From Karstenula rhodostoma CBS 690.94 (taxonomy: Eukaryota; Ascomycota; Dothideomycetes; Pleosporales; Didymosphaeriaceae), in contig MU001507.1 of assembly GCA_010093485.1 (NCBI GenBank), forward strand, positions 1,446,662 through 1,510,661: a stretch of DNA of 64,000 nucleotides. The letters run 5' to 3'. This document shows, one piece after another, positions 21,532-32,850 of this stretch. A program made the translations under genes and the position numbers. The first letter of the stretch is position 1, and every line of letters begins with the position of its first letter. The notes below the pieces were generated by a model. The model searched no databases and had not been told where the DNA came from. It worked only from the letters and a program-made list of their open reading frames with translations.

Positions 21532-23244
21532 TCATCTCCCCTTCACAGCAGCAATCCCACTTTTGATCTCCTTCAGTGCTGCCATGACAAGAGGAACAGC
21601 CACCGGGCCGAGAAGAGGTAGATAGACGGCAACCTTGTGCTCATCTGGGAAGTAGACCTGGCCCACCATTGAGCGTTCAAAGAAGGCCTTCTCGGCCTCT
21701 CCGTCTGCCGTCCTTGCGTTCTCCAAGGCGTCCTGAAAACGACCGTCTCGCAAAAGTTCGCACGCTCGATGGAGGTGTGCAAGGGACAGATCGACGGATT
21801 TAGCGACAGGGTCCGGTACTGGGATGGTGGGCATCTTTTGGTACACCTGCGCGAGAGCGCCCAGCGTTGATGAAGCTGAGAAGAGGAGCGATGTAGCGTG
21901 GATCCGTATCAACGTGGAGATTCGGAGGGGTAGCGAGGCGGGGGTCTGGGGCAAGCCGAGCAGAGAGCTCAGCTGCGTCGAGAAGACTTGCATAGCAGGG
22001 ACGAGCGCTTCCTTTGTCAATGTGGCTTGGTAAGATTGAGGGTTCAAGATCATGAGGCCGCCCCACTGAGGCACCAGCCAGCTGTTGTCTCTGCTCCCCT
22101 GAACGAACAAGGGAGATTGGGCTTCGTCTGGGACGTAGAGAGCGAAGTTTATGGTTGGACCTCGGCCGATGCTGGGGCTGAGAGGCCATTCAGCGGCGTT
22201 GATGAAACCACCAACGTCTTCTTTGAAGATAGTCCACGCTTTGGCATCATTATCGTACTCGGGCTGCCGGATGGAAGGCGAGAAATTGGCGTACAGCTGG
22301 ACCTGGGTGTCAATGGTGAAGTTGCTGATGCCAGAGAAAGACTCGAGGATAGGGTTCATGTACTGGCGCAATGCGGCCTCAATGTCCCAGGCGGACGGAG
22401 TCGACGTGGGCGTGAACAAGGAGAAGGTCAGATGGTACGTAGGCGCATACTTAAATGCGCGTGCGGAGTCTCGCTGAAGCTGGACTGCAAGCTCCGGCGA
22501 CAGCGATTCGCTCTGTGAGGCTGCATTTGAATACAAGCCAGACAACCGCACTCGTTCCTGTGCATACAGCTGGTGTAACTCTTGGGCAATGTACGTTGCG
22601 AGCGGTGAGTTGGTCGAGGACTCCGAGGGTATCTGGCTGGGCGAATAGTAGATATCAAGGGTGGCCAAGAATGGTTGCAATTGGGAACGGGGTGTGGCAC
22701 CCGTCTCTACAGGTATCAGGCGTACGGCTAGAGCAACCGTGTCGTCGAGTTCTGCTGTGCCGGAGCCGTCAGCGACGACTTGTTGTGAGGCGTTGGCGGG
22801 CTGTGGCGGTTCAGCGAACACAAGGCGCAATTGGTGGGCAGGGAAGTCGCTCAAGTCGTTCAGAGTTTGCTGCGTGGCGTGGATGAGATGGTGCGCATCG
22901 TGGGGGAGCAGCGGGGCTTGCACGGCGATGTGGATGGGGAAGATGGGCTTGCAGACCTGCGCACTCGTCAGCAAACAATTGCGGCCTCACATGGCCGTGT
23001 GGAACGCTCATACCTGTCCATTAGCCCACGCTGTCATGTCTTGCAAGGGAAGGTCGGCGCGGTATATGGCCGTCGTCTTCCACCAGACGGGGAGGCCCAG
23101 GAAGGCCACGACAGCCCAGAAAGAGGCGATGACCGCTCGCCGTAGCCAGAGACTGTGCTTCGTTTCCGGCGGCGGGTTCTTTCGCTCCTCGTTCCCGCCT
23201 GTACTCATGGTGGCTATCTCTGGTGGCCGCGATGTTTGCGACAT
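21532..23244 (-). CDS. GPI17: GPI transamidase subunit PIG-S (Gpi17)
   Basis: Two exons (23244-23014, 22956-21532) give 551 aa. The first exon has a short polar N-terminus and one transmembrane helix (AVIASFWAVVAFLGLPVWW), followed by KTTAIYRADLPLQDM, a PIG-S hallmark. The lumenal domain includes FNFTIDTQVQLYAN-like and WGGLMILNP motifs. A second transmembrane helix lies near the C-terminus (LPLLGPVAVPLVMAALKEI). The two-helix topology and length suit PIG-S/Gpi17, a non-catalytic part of the ER complex that attaches GPI anchors. MSQTSRPP was taken as the start; a second ATG 12 codons downstream is possible. Confidence 0.9.
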
Positions 23245-23740
23245 GCTGTCATGAGGTGGTGTACGGTGCGCTAACTTGCAGTTCCGGGCGGCCAGGGCAA
23301 GCACTCGCGCTGTCACGTGTTGCATGCATCTCCAGGGGCCCGTACTGCACCAGTATTCGCGCCAGAGGCTCAAGTGATTCGACGCAAGGCTGTCCCCGCA
23401 TCAAACATAGCGTGCTTCGCACCTGAGGTGGTTGGTATTCCGAGGTTATTTCTCTCTCGGCCGCTACACGGGCTCTCACAGGAACATAAAGACCGGATAT
23501 AAGCTAAGGCCTTCGTTAATAGATATGTAATAGTTAATCCTAGAGTAACTTAGGCTATTCTGCAAGTTTAAACTCTTAACCTAATACTGTATCGCCGGTA
23601 TTCACCTTCCCGTGAGAGCACGGGGTACTTCACGAACGGCAATTTCAACACAGGTCACATTGACGCGAAATGAACTAATGCTTCATTAATCTCTCAAGTC
23701 CCCCCTGGGTTTCGCTGATACTGTTCGACCGCTTTTGCAC
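23245..23740. other. Intergenic with MITE-like element
   Basis: Between PIG-S (upstream side) and the MFS carrier (3' side). It contains MITE copy 2 and nothing else recognisable. Confidence 0.5.
23473..23618 (-). mobile_element. MITE-like element, copy 2, with target duplication
   Basis: This is the reverse complement of 10544-10689, also 146 bp. Termini are CTCTCACAGGAAC and, inverted, CTCTCACGGGAAGG. It is flanked on both sides by CACGGG, a perfect 6 bp direct repeat that looks like a target-site duplication. It is non-coding and AT-rich inside. Confidence 0.8.
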
Positions 23741-25552
23741 CTAGTACATGTATCTGAAGTTCGGGTTCTCCTTATCAGTCAGATCATCGAACGCGTGCAC
23801 GAGGTGGTCATCGTTCGCCTCCGTCAACTGCGCAGCCAAGTTGTCCTTCTTCTTGTTGCGGAGCATAAAGTTGAATCGCAGGAACGCGACAACAATGACA
23901 AGTAGAACGTAACAGCCCATATGGGTCGCGAAAGCGATGAAGTAGCGAGGCGCGTCTCGGGTCAGGAAAACCTGGGGACCGATCGCGTTTCCGACGCACC
24001 AAGCGATAAAGTTCATCGCGACCACAGTCGTCTTCTTGGTCTGGCCAGCGATGTTGCGAGAAAGAAGTGACATGGAGAGTGTCTGTGCGGCCCAGAAGGA
24101 GAGCACGATGTAGTAGCTGAAGAGGAGTCCAACTTGAGTAGCCTTGTTGTGCAGTTGGACCGTCATCAAGACAATGGTACCTATGAAAGACCTGGCTTAA
24201 GTTAGCAGCTGCTCCTCGCCCATAGCTTATTGGGAAACTCACGGTACGACGTAGATGCCCATAACCAGCAAATTCTGTTGTGTCTTGTTCGCCATCCAGG
24301 TGGCAGAGATGAGCGTCAGGATGATGACTACGCCAAGGACCATAGCGAGCAGTTGTGTCTCCAGGGTAGAGAAGTTGAAGCCCTTGATGATGATATTGGC
24401 AAAGCCGCCGAGACCAGATGTCGGAAGCGTAGTGCAGATAGCAATGAGGCAATAGCACCAAGATTGAGGATCAAGGAGCGCCTCCTTCACCTGGTATGCA
24501 CGGAATTTCTTGTTCTGAAGACCGGTTTGATTGGAACGAACCCTCTCGATCATGAGTCTCTTGTCTTCCTCAGAAAAACACTTTGCACGCATAGGACTGT
24601 CTACACGGAAGTCAGCTAACATGGTTCACGAGTATGGTGGATGATACTGACCAGGAAGCCACCAAATGACGAACGCTCCCCAAAAGAACGAAATGATACC
24701 ATATGTCATGAAAATGGCCTGCCATGACTTCAAAGGTGAGGGCGGAGACTTGATGAGACTAAAGCAGTAGGCTAGCAGACCGCCAACGATTTGCTGCATT
24801 CCGTTCATCATGTACCAGTAGGTAACGATCTGTGCCTGCTCCTCTCGCTTGTACCACATTGAACTGAGAATCAAGAATGTCGGTTGGCACACTGCCTCGA
24901 AAATACCAAGCAACGTCCTCACGGCGACCAAGGCAGGGAAGCTCCTGCAAGCTGCGTGAAGGGCGAGAACGGCGGACCACGCCATGACTAAAATTGAAGC
25001 ATAGAGTCAGTTGAGCGAATTTTTTTATATGCAAAGTGTACTGTTGTGTTGAATATACTCACTGTTGAAACCCAGGTACTTGGCGATGGGCACCCTCTGA
25101 ATCATCCAATTGGTCGGGAATTCAACGATCAAAACAGCGATGTAGATACAAGTAGTGAGCCATGCAAACTATATGTTGTCAGATCTCTAGCATGTAGTCT
25201 TTTTTCTCATAACATGGGCGCATACCTTGCTGTTATCCTTCAAGACCGGAATGTCATCTCGCAATCCCATGATACTGGCAAAAGACATGGTTCCTTTGTC
25301 TAGTGCCTGCAAGAAATACGTGAAGACCATGATTGGAAGCACGCGCTTGTCAATCATTCGCTTCAGTCTCTTGTTCTCTTCTGGCGAGATCTCGATAGCT
25401 TCAGCGTTGGCATATTTCGCTAGTTCATCGTCGATACGGTCGTAGTTGATGTGCTCCGCCTTTTCATCGGTTGACAACACACGCTCGACATTGGCGCTAT
25501 CATTCTTGATGTCAGATGCGGCGTTCACGTCGCTGTGCACTGATCGGACCAT
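23741..25552 (-). CDS. MFS transporter, allantoate permease / anion:cation symporter type
   Basis: Five exons (25552-25226, 25168-25063, 24987-24652, 24600-24243, 24191-23741) give 525 aa with about 12 membrane segments. The first helix carries the family landmark RVLPIMVFTYFLQALDKGT. LGIFEAVCQPTFLILSSMWY, QIVTYWYMMNG and IGPQVFLTRDAPRYFIAF are also typical of Dal5-like carriers, which import small carboxylates, vitamins and ureido compounds with protons. The substrate cannot be deduced. The gene is divergent from a cytosolic GH105 with a 966 bp shared upstream region, which hints at an anionic pectin-derived sugar. The start was placed at MVRSVHSD; a longer in-frame ATG exists at 25627. Confidence 0.88.
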
Positions 25553-26518
25553 GTTGACGACAATGGCGACCTGGACCGGAGGGAGCTGTGAGACAGTTGT
25601 CGAAGGAGAGGATAGACTCAAGCTCACATTGTGATCGAACAGGTGGAGCCAGTCTCTAAGTACTGCATGCCCTCCTCCCGGGAAAACTGGCCTACCTTGG
25701 CACCACGGGCATGGAACCCGTTCGGGATAACACCAACCGCAGGACTCATGCTCTTCGTAAGCGATATCCCGCGCGACTTAATCTGTATAGGGTTTGACGG
25801 TTTTTGCCGCGGAGCTGCGAGCCTAACGACCAAGAGTAATCCCCGGACAAAGTTCTCCACACGAATTGACCCCCGGGCTCAGGTTGTGGAGGTGAGAACC
25901 TGGGGCGGCGCAGACGCTGCGGAGAGTGCATCCGTGCACAACCAATCGGCGCTTCAACACGCCAGTCCGGGTGAATAGATGCCGAAATATGAGCGATGGC
26001 TGGTGGAAGATTTGCTCCGGAGGCTTGGAATGAGGATCCTCACGTGCGCTGCTTGGTCAAGTCCTCCGCCGCCCAGCGTGCCCAGATTCGCATCCTTGTT
26101 TCCCCAACATTAGGGACATGTGTTGCGATAATCCGGGACATATGTTGACGCAGACATGGAATTAGCGTGGTCGTACAAAACTGCACGGTCTCATGTAAGT
26201 CGGATCATGTGGTCTCGGGGTAAATTGCAACGATGGCCCACTGTGTTCGGTACATTGTGGACCGAATATAGCTCGGTAGCAACAATAACAATTTCGCTTC
26301 CAAAACACAGAGCATTCAATAACTCTGTCCTACTGAGCTCTACCTTGTCTATCAATTGTTGACTCTTCGTGAGCTTCTGCAAACCGCGGCAACCACCTTA
26401 GCTATACGCTTCACTGATATCTTCCTGGGGAAATTTAAGCTCCTTTCGCGGCTTGCGCATCTCTACACAGGCACGAGTCAGTCAATCGCGGGGTACAGTC
26501 TGCCCAAGGTTGACTTAC
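25553..26518. promoter_or_regulatory. Divergent intergenic region between MFS carrier and GH105
   Basis: This 966 bp region separates two divergent start codons. No gene is seen. A weak palindrome-family match (CCCGGGAGGAGGGCATGCAG plus TACT on the minus strand, about 25640-25700) and one member of a short diverged repeat (26346-26390) are present. Confidence 0.5.
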
Positions 26519-27652
26519 ATGTCAACACTCACGATTCACGGGCTGAAGTCCGATGACATCCACTCGGCAATTCAGCTCCTCACGCACAACCTGATAAATA
26601 TCCACGACACTACTGGCGAATTTCTACTGAAACTCGAAGATGGCCGCGTAATCGACACGAAGGGATGGGACGGCTGGGAGTGGACACACGGCATCGGCCT
26701 CTACGGCCTTTGGCACTACTACACACTCACGGGATCGCAAGATACCAAGGACATCATGACGGGCTGGTTCCAGAAGCAGTTGGCCAAGGGAACAACGAAG
26801 AACATCAACACTATGAGCCCATTCCTTACGCTTGCGTACCTTTACGAAGACACGGGTAATCGGACATATATCCCATGGCTTGACACTTGGGCAGAGTGGT
26901 TGATGAACGGGCTACCGCGAACTAAATTTGGAGGGTTTCAACACGAGACGTACAATTCCTTCAACAAAGACGAACTGTGGGATGATACGCTGATGATGAG
27001 CGCGCTCCCATTGGCCAAGATAGGACTCACATTGGATCGGCCAGAGTACGTGGAGGAAGCAAAGAGGCAGTTTATACTGCATTGCCAGTATCTCTTCGAC
27101 ACTTCGACGGGTCTGTTCTTCCACGGATGGAAATGGGAAGAGGGCAAGGACGGCAGCATCGGACACAATTTCGCTCGAGCCCGATGGGGTCGCGGTAACT
27201 CCTGGCTCACGATAGTCATACCTGAGTTTGTGGAACTGCTACGACTCCAGCCTGGAGATCCGCTACGAGAGTTTCTCCTGGGTATCTTCGAGGCCCAATG
27301 CAAATCACTTGTCAAGTACCAAGGAGAAAATGGCATGTGGCGGACGCTAATCGACCTTCCCCTTGAAGATGGCAACTACGAAGAATCGTCAGCTACCGCG
27401 GGCTTTGCCTACGGTATGCTAAAGGGTGTAAGAAAGGGCTTCCTAGGAAAGGAATACATAGAGCCTGCCGTCAAGGCCGTCAAAGCTGTGCTGGGCAAGA
27501 TCAACCCCGAGGGCGAGCTGCTCGAAGTGAGCTTTGGAACTGGTATGGGACACGACCTAGGCTTTTACACCGCGATAAAGCTTACATCTATGCCGTACGG
27601 CCAATCGATGGCCATCATGATGCTCGGGGAGTTTCTGCGTACGTTTATATAG
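26519..27652 (+). CDS. GH105 unsaturated rhamnogalacturonyl / glucuronyl hydrolase
   Basis: A single exon of 377 aa. GWDGWEWTHGIGLYGLWHYY, NTMSPFLTLAYLYEDTG, DELWDDTLMMSALPLAKIG and RGNSWLTIVIPE are characteristic of the GH105 (alpha/alpha)6 barrel, and the DDT Asp pair contains the catalytic Asp by family knowledge. The enzyme hydrates and removes the unsaturated uronic acid left by pectate or rhamnogalacturonan lyases. No signal peptide is present with the start at MSTLTIHGL, so it should act inside the cell on imported oligosaccharides. A longer in-frame start upstream (26453) adds only a poor leader. The divergent MFS carrier could supply the substrate. Confidence 0.92.
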   Translation: MSTLTIHGLKSDDIHSAIQLLTHNLINIHDTTGEFLLKLEDGRVIDTKGWDGWEWTHGIGLYGLWHYYTLTGSQDTKDIMTGWFQKQLAKGTTKNINTMSPFLTLAYLYEDTGNRTYIPWLDTWAEWLMNGLPRTKFGGFQHETYNSFNKDELWDDTLMMSALPLAKIGLTLDRPEYVEEAKRQFILHCQYLFDTSTGLFFHGWKWEEGKDGSIGHNFARARWGRGNSWLTIVIPEFVELLRLQPGDPLREFLLGIFEAQCKSLVKYQGENGMWRTLIDLPLEDGNYEESSATAGFAYGMLKGVRKGFLGKEYIEPAVKAVKAVLGKINPEGELLEVSFGTGMGHDLGFYTAIKLTSMPYGQSMAIMMLGEFLRTFI

Positions 27653-29366
27653 ATGAAATGAACCCTTGGGCGGCTTGTGGATGTTCACCGACCCATGGAA
27701 TCGAAACAAGACCCCACGGAGAGTATTTGTGCCAGTATAACGTTAAAACGATATATTATCATCCCCCAGACAACTTCTTACTTAGTTGTGGCTGAAAACA
27801 ATGCACTCGTACGAATATGGAGAGCCGACAGAGAGTGAACAAGAATCGGATTTTTTCCATGACACTAGTTCTGACAAACACCTTCAAGTTACCCCAGGAT
27901 TTACTCTATATAAACCAAACACGCACAGTATATGCCAAGGATAATCACCAGGATATCTGGTAGCCGTCCCAAGTTTTTTCCATTGTCTACAACAGTCTAC
28001 CCGGGTACCGAGGTCACGGGCGTACGAAGCACGTTAAGACAGTCCTTGCTTTCGATTGGATAGGCCTAGGAGCACTACTGTGAGGCTCTTTTGAAGAGAT
28101 GAAACACCTGGAACCCGAAGTTTTTTTTCTGCGTCCCCGCATGTACTGGCTCTCTCGCCATCTTCACCATGTGAGACCAAGACACTGAATTATAGCACGA
28201 GTTATCCCAGGATATATAATGCAGAGTTCAAATTGACGATGCATCCGGCGTTGTGGAGTACCCGCATCATTTACAAATGTCACTGATCTCTTGTGGTGAG
28301 TGGGGCATTCACATATGACATGTCCTGATTGACTTTCCCTTTGGCTCGGCGATGAGAAACCTGCGTGGTTTGGATGTATGTCAAAAAAGTAGTTTCTAAA
28401 GAGGTCGCTACTCTGAAGCTTTAATCGTATCCTAGCACAAGCACGATAACTACGCATACAAAAGGAGCTCACAGTCACTAGAGTTGGACCAGTGTCTGAA
28501 GTTTTAGTTCGCCCTTGCCGACGTAAAAATGTCCCAATTGTTCTCAATATACGTGATACGAAGGGCATGGCTATGATCTAACTAATATTGTGAGATACCA
28601 ACTGTTTAGTAAGGGGCCCAGATCTTTCTTGATGCCTGCTATGTTCCATGAAAACACATGCGTTCGCATGGTATTGCTACGTTAGTGAGCTTTAATACCC
28701 CTATAAAGGTAATGTAACCTGAAATGAGATCTTATCTCTAAGGCTGGTGCATATTTTGTTATAGTGATTATCTTGACTCTTTGCTCTGAAGGCACTACAC
28801 CGTATCGATTGTCGACTCTTCGCGCGCTTTTGCAAGCCACGGCAAAACACAGCAAAGGAACTCGGTGGGGTGCCAAACACTTCACCGTATCATGGCGAAC
28901 AGTTCGTTCTACTCAGTTTAATTGGTGCTTGATGTCGTTATATCTTAAAGTGCGTAGACTGCTCCGAGATGCTATATAAGGCTTTCAAACAATTGAATGT
29001 TGTATCAATGTCAGATAATATATTCACAGCACAGTTAGGCCATTGAGGCTCTATTCGATGTACTACGCCCAAAAGAGTCTCTGTTCACTTGCGGAGACGA
29101 CGCATGGTATGGCGGGCGTCCAAAAACCGAGGGGTCTTACCTTGTTGTACTGCCCCACACACAAGATGAATCCGAAGCCTCCGATATGCAAATGTACGAT
29201 GTGAAGCAAGCAGTAAAATGCGCCAATGAAATGGTATTGATGCACAAGAACACTCCTACAAGATCCACCCGTTCGATGTAAACGATTCGCTAAAGAGCTT
29301 GTGGAAGCAGCTTTCGAAAGCATAACAATAGCTCTATCACCAACTTCCACCCGCTGCACAGATGCT
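27653..29366. other. Long AT-rich intergenic region
   Basis: No gene is supported over 1.7 kb. The longest ORF (28164-28568, minus) has no domain and lacks homology cues. A diverged copy of the 26346-26390 sequence occurs at 28803-28846. Confidence 0.5.
28803..28846 (+). repeat. Short diverged direct repeat (partner at 26346-26390)
   Basis: ATCGATTGTCGACTCTTCGC followed by GCGCTTTTGCAAGCCACGGC matches ATCAATTGTTGACTCTTCGT and GAGCTTCTGCAAACCGCGGC at the other site. By eye about 35 of 43 positions agree, and most differences are transitions. The two copies flank the GH105 gene. Confidence 0.45.
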
Positions 29367-32300
29367 CTACTCTTCAAGGTAGGACAACTTCCGCATCTCA
29401 CCCAACCTCGATCTAGCTTGAGCAAGCGAATTTTCGAGTTGTAATATCTCCACCTGCACGTTGTTGTTAGTGTATGGTCAATCTGCAGTGAAAGGGTCCA
29501 ACTTACTTGCTGTTCCATCTGTCGGACCTTGAACTCATGATCACTGAGCTTGGTGTAATCCACCGATTCGCCTTCGTCCTTGTTCTTCTGCGCAATGATG
29601 TCCTGAACTTGCCGCACCAACGAACGGCAAGCGCTTGTGACGGCCTTGGACGCAGTTTCCAGTCGGTCTTGCGTCTTGCTCATAAAGCTAGCCTTCACAC
29701 GACTGGCAGCCACGAGCTGTGCGGTTGAAGCGGCCACGTCGTTTGATGCAACAATGAGTTGCTCAGGCGAGTTGCGGCCAGAGATTACGCCATCAGCGGT
29801 CTCAATAAGCGTGTTAGTAGACGAGGCGACGGCTTTGGCGGCGCTGATTAGTCCCTCGGTCCAGCGGTTGTGCTTCTTGTAGAACTGGGTACGGGTCATG
29901 CTACCCCTGCCTTCCCGAACAATCTCCTTTTGCGATTCAGTCGCAGCCTTGATGAGCTGAGCAATGGCATTCGTCACAGCAATTGCAGCGTCCAAGATCG
30001 AATCGTGAATCTTGAGCTCGTAGGTTGAGAATTGATCCCGTGGCTTGTTCTTCAGCTTGGACAGTCGCTCCACGGCAGCGTCAATAGCATTGGCAGCCTT
30101 TGTAAGTTCGTCCTCGACCAACTCACCAAGATCTCCGGAAGCGTTGGTGATCTTGCTCTTCGGCGCAAATGCGTCTGCCAACTTCGACAAGCTTTGGAGA
30201 TTGCGAAGGACTTCAGCGTTATTGTTCACGACGACATTGAATTTGCCGTCCGCATCAAGATCGTACAGACGTACGGATTGAACGTTGCGGAAGAATTTGA
30301 CCGTTGCTGTTGCAGATTGACGCGCAGCGTTGACAAGAGCATCCGCCTTGTTGTCGTCCGAAGCGAACCTGGTGAGACCTTTGGTATCACTCAAAACATC
30401 CCCAATCGCGCCAGCGAATGCGTTGACTGCCTTGATAACATCGGCATGCGTAGCGTTCGGCCCGTCCGCAATGAATCCGTTAAAAGCTGTCGCGAAATCC
30501 ATGGCACACGTAGACGCCTTTTCGATTTGCGAGAGAACGAAAGCGCCAGAAGCATTTTGATTTCCGGCGTGCATGGATGAATCGAGTTCATACAAGGCGT
30601 CATCCACCCGCTGTACTCCGCTCTGGAGCACAGAATCGATGATATCGTTGATCTTTGAGAGACTTTGGGTAATGAGCTCATCGAGGTGACCATCTAATAC
30701 ATTGTCGTTGGCATTTTGGTTCAACTTCAAATCGTTCAGTTCCAGCAGGGTTTGATCCATCCCCGCGCGGAAAATCTCCAGCTCTTCTTCTTTTTCGCGT
30801 AGTTGCCGTTCGAGGTCTGAATCGCCTTCACGGTATTTCATCTGGAAATCTTCTAGCGCGCGAGTCTTGTTGCGCAAAGCTTCTTCGAGATCCGCAATCT
30901 CCCTGTTGTGTCTCGAGAGCATAGCCGAAAGCTCGGAACCTTTGCCTCGCTCCGCATTTTCCGCTCTTTCCAAAGCGAAGCGGAGCTCGCGTTTCAGTTT
31001 CTCGAGCTCATCCTTGTGGCCACCACTGCTGCGATCCTTGTCTAGTAGCGCTCGGTCACGCTCACGGATCATATCAGCGAGCTCCAGGTTCTTCGTCTTC
31101 AGCTCGCGTTGAAGTTTGTCTCGCGCATCGATGGCTTCTTGGGCGGAATTAGCCTTTAGTTGGACAGACTTGAACTTCTGCAGAAGTTGAAGGTGTTCAT
31201 GACGCAGTTGAGAATATAGCTTGGCCAGCGATTCGTATTTTGACCTCCATGTGTTGAGCTGCTCTTGCAGTGCCTTAATCTGGTCGTCCCGTGAGCCCAT
31301 CTGTTGCTGGAAGTTCAGATTCATGTGCTGTATCTCGCCCTCCAGAGCCTTCATCCTCTGGTCGTACTGTTGGAGCATGAGCTGATCACGCTCATACTGC
31401 GCGCGTGCATTCAAGTTCTCCCGCTCCAGGTCAGCCAGACGCCCTTGAGTCTGCTGCTGGTACTGTTCGCGCAACAATTGCTCCTGGGCCAAGCGAGCCT
31501 GTTCTGCCTGCAGTCGTTGTTGCTCCTCAAAGTCCTGTTGTGCGCGCATTTGCGCTTCTTGCTGCTGCCGCTGAGATGCCTCCCACTGCTCCTGCAATCG
31601 ACGTTGCTCAGCTTCATATTCCTCCTGCTGCCTCTTCTGATCGTTCTTCCAGAATTCGTTGATCGGTTCGGGATCGACTGATTGCGCGCGTGGTGGAGCT
31701 GTGTCCTCAGCCACCCTGGGGCGCGCAGGCAATGCAGGCGCCGTCTCATCCTCAGAAAGGAGGTTCGGTGGGTCTTGTGGCAGTTTTGGTACGGTGATTA
31801 AGCTTGTAAGATACCTCAGGTTCGAGCACTCGTAGTAGAACTTGACGAGACGATAATGCTGAGCGTCATATCTGCCGCGCAGAGGAGACAATGCTTCATC
31901 GTCACCAAGGGCTGCACGTGTTAGTGCGTTGAAGAGTACCGATACACAGCGTGCTTACTTGTATGCATTGCCCGGAGCATGCTTGTGACAAACTTGTAGA
32001 TGCCATAGCTCTCTTGTACGAGCGGCACAAGGGCTGAGATGCGGCATTCGTTGTTGTTTGCGCTTCGAAAGTGAGAGAAGATCAGTTTCTGGAACTGGTC
32101 TATTTGGTCTTGCAGGGTCATCAAATCCGAAATTGTCTCGTAGCCCTCGTTCGGGTCGTTGATCGACTTTAGACTGATGTACTCCTCGTATTCGAACGTG
32201 CCTGGCCTTATATCAGTCCCCGCAGTGTCTCATGAGTGAGCCGCGCACCATTAAACTCAGGGTGTTGCCTGTGGAAGGCAAGTTTGGCCTGGAGGTAATA

Positions 32301-32850
32301 GACGTATTCGGTGATGAGACGTCCGTAGCCTTTCAGACCGTCGCCGCCACCAGTGCCTCGCTGCAGACTGTCGAGCCATTGTATGTTGGCCTGCGCCTCC
32401 CTGAGGACTGTTGGGTGGCCTTCCTGAAGGACTTTGTGCACAGTGATGAGCGCTTTGAACGTCTGGACTTCGTCGGCCATAATAGGCTGGCTGCGGTTTG
32501 CATCAGTATCCTCCGAAAGCGTATACATGATCTCGATTGGGCAGTGCTGCTCGTGGGTCTACGCACACTTTCATCCCCTGCCAGAAGGAGCCGGAGCTCT
32601 TGTGGTCCCATGTGTAGACGATGCAGCTGCGGACATGTTTGCCTGTGTTGGTGAGCTTGGTCCAAAAGAAGGGCAGAGAAGAGGCACGTACGTTTGGGAG
32701 CCGTCTCTTCGATGCTTGTTGCCTTGCGGATATTGATGGCAAGGTCCTGTTCCTGCCTGAATTCTTGCTGAGTGGGATGTATCATGTCGGTGGAGAGTTC
32801 CCTTACTTTCCCATGTCCACATTGCGCGAAGACCCGCCGTAGAGCGACAT
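29367..32850 (-). CDS. SLA2: Endocytic actin-coupling protein Sla2/End4 (HIP1R family)
   Basis: Seven exons (32850-32807, 32756-32692, 32642-32567, 32490-32249, 32201-31959, 31911-29507, 29453-29367) give 1053 aa in perfect phase. The ANTH domain fills residues about 20-290 (DLAINIRKATSIEETAPKR, KHVRSCIVYTWDHKSSGSFW, GMKVQPIMADEVQTFKALIT). A Gln-rich coiled coil spans about 330-630. The C-terminal talin-like I/LWEQ (THATCH) actin-binding domain lies at about 780-1040 (RWTEGLISAAKAVASSTN). The protein ties clathrin/PIP2 membrane to actin at endocytic patches and is needed for hyphal polarity in fungi. The first five exons are small and would be missed by ORF scanning. Confidence 0.95.

Noticed and set aside
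28164..28568. 134-codon minus-strand ORF in the AT-rich gap
   Set aside because: No domain, no splice partner, and it lies in repeat-bearing intergenic DNA.
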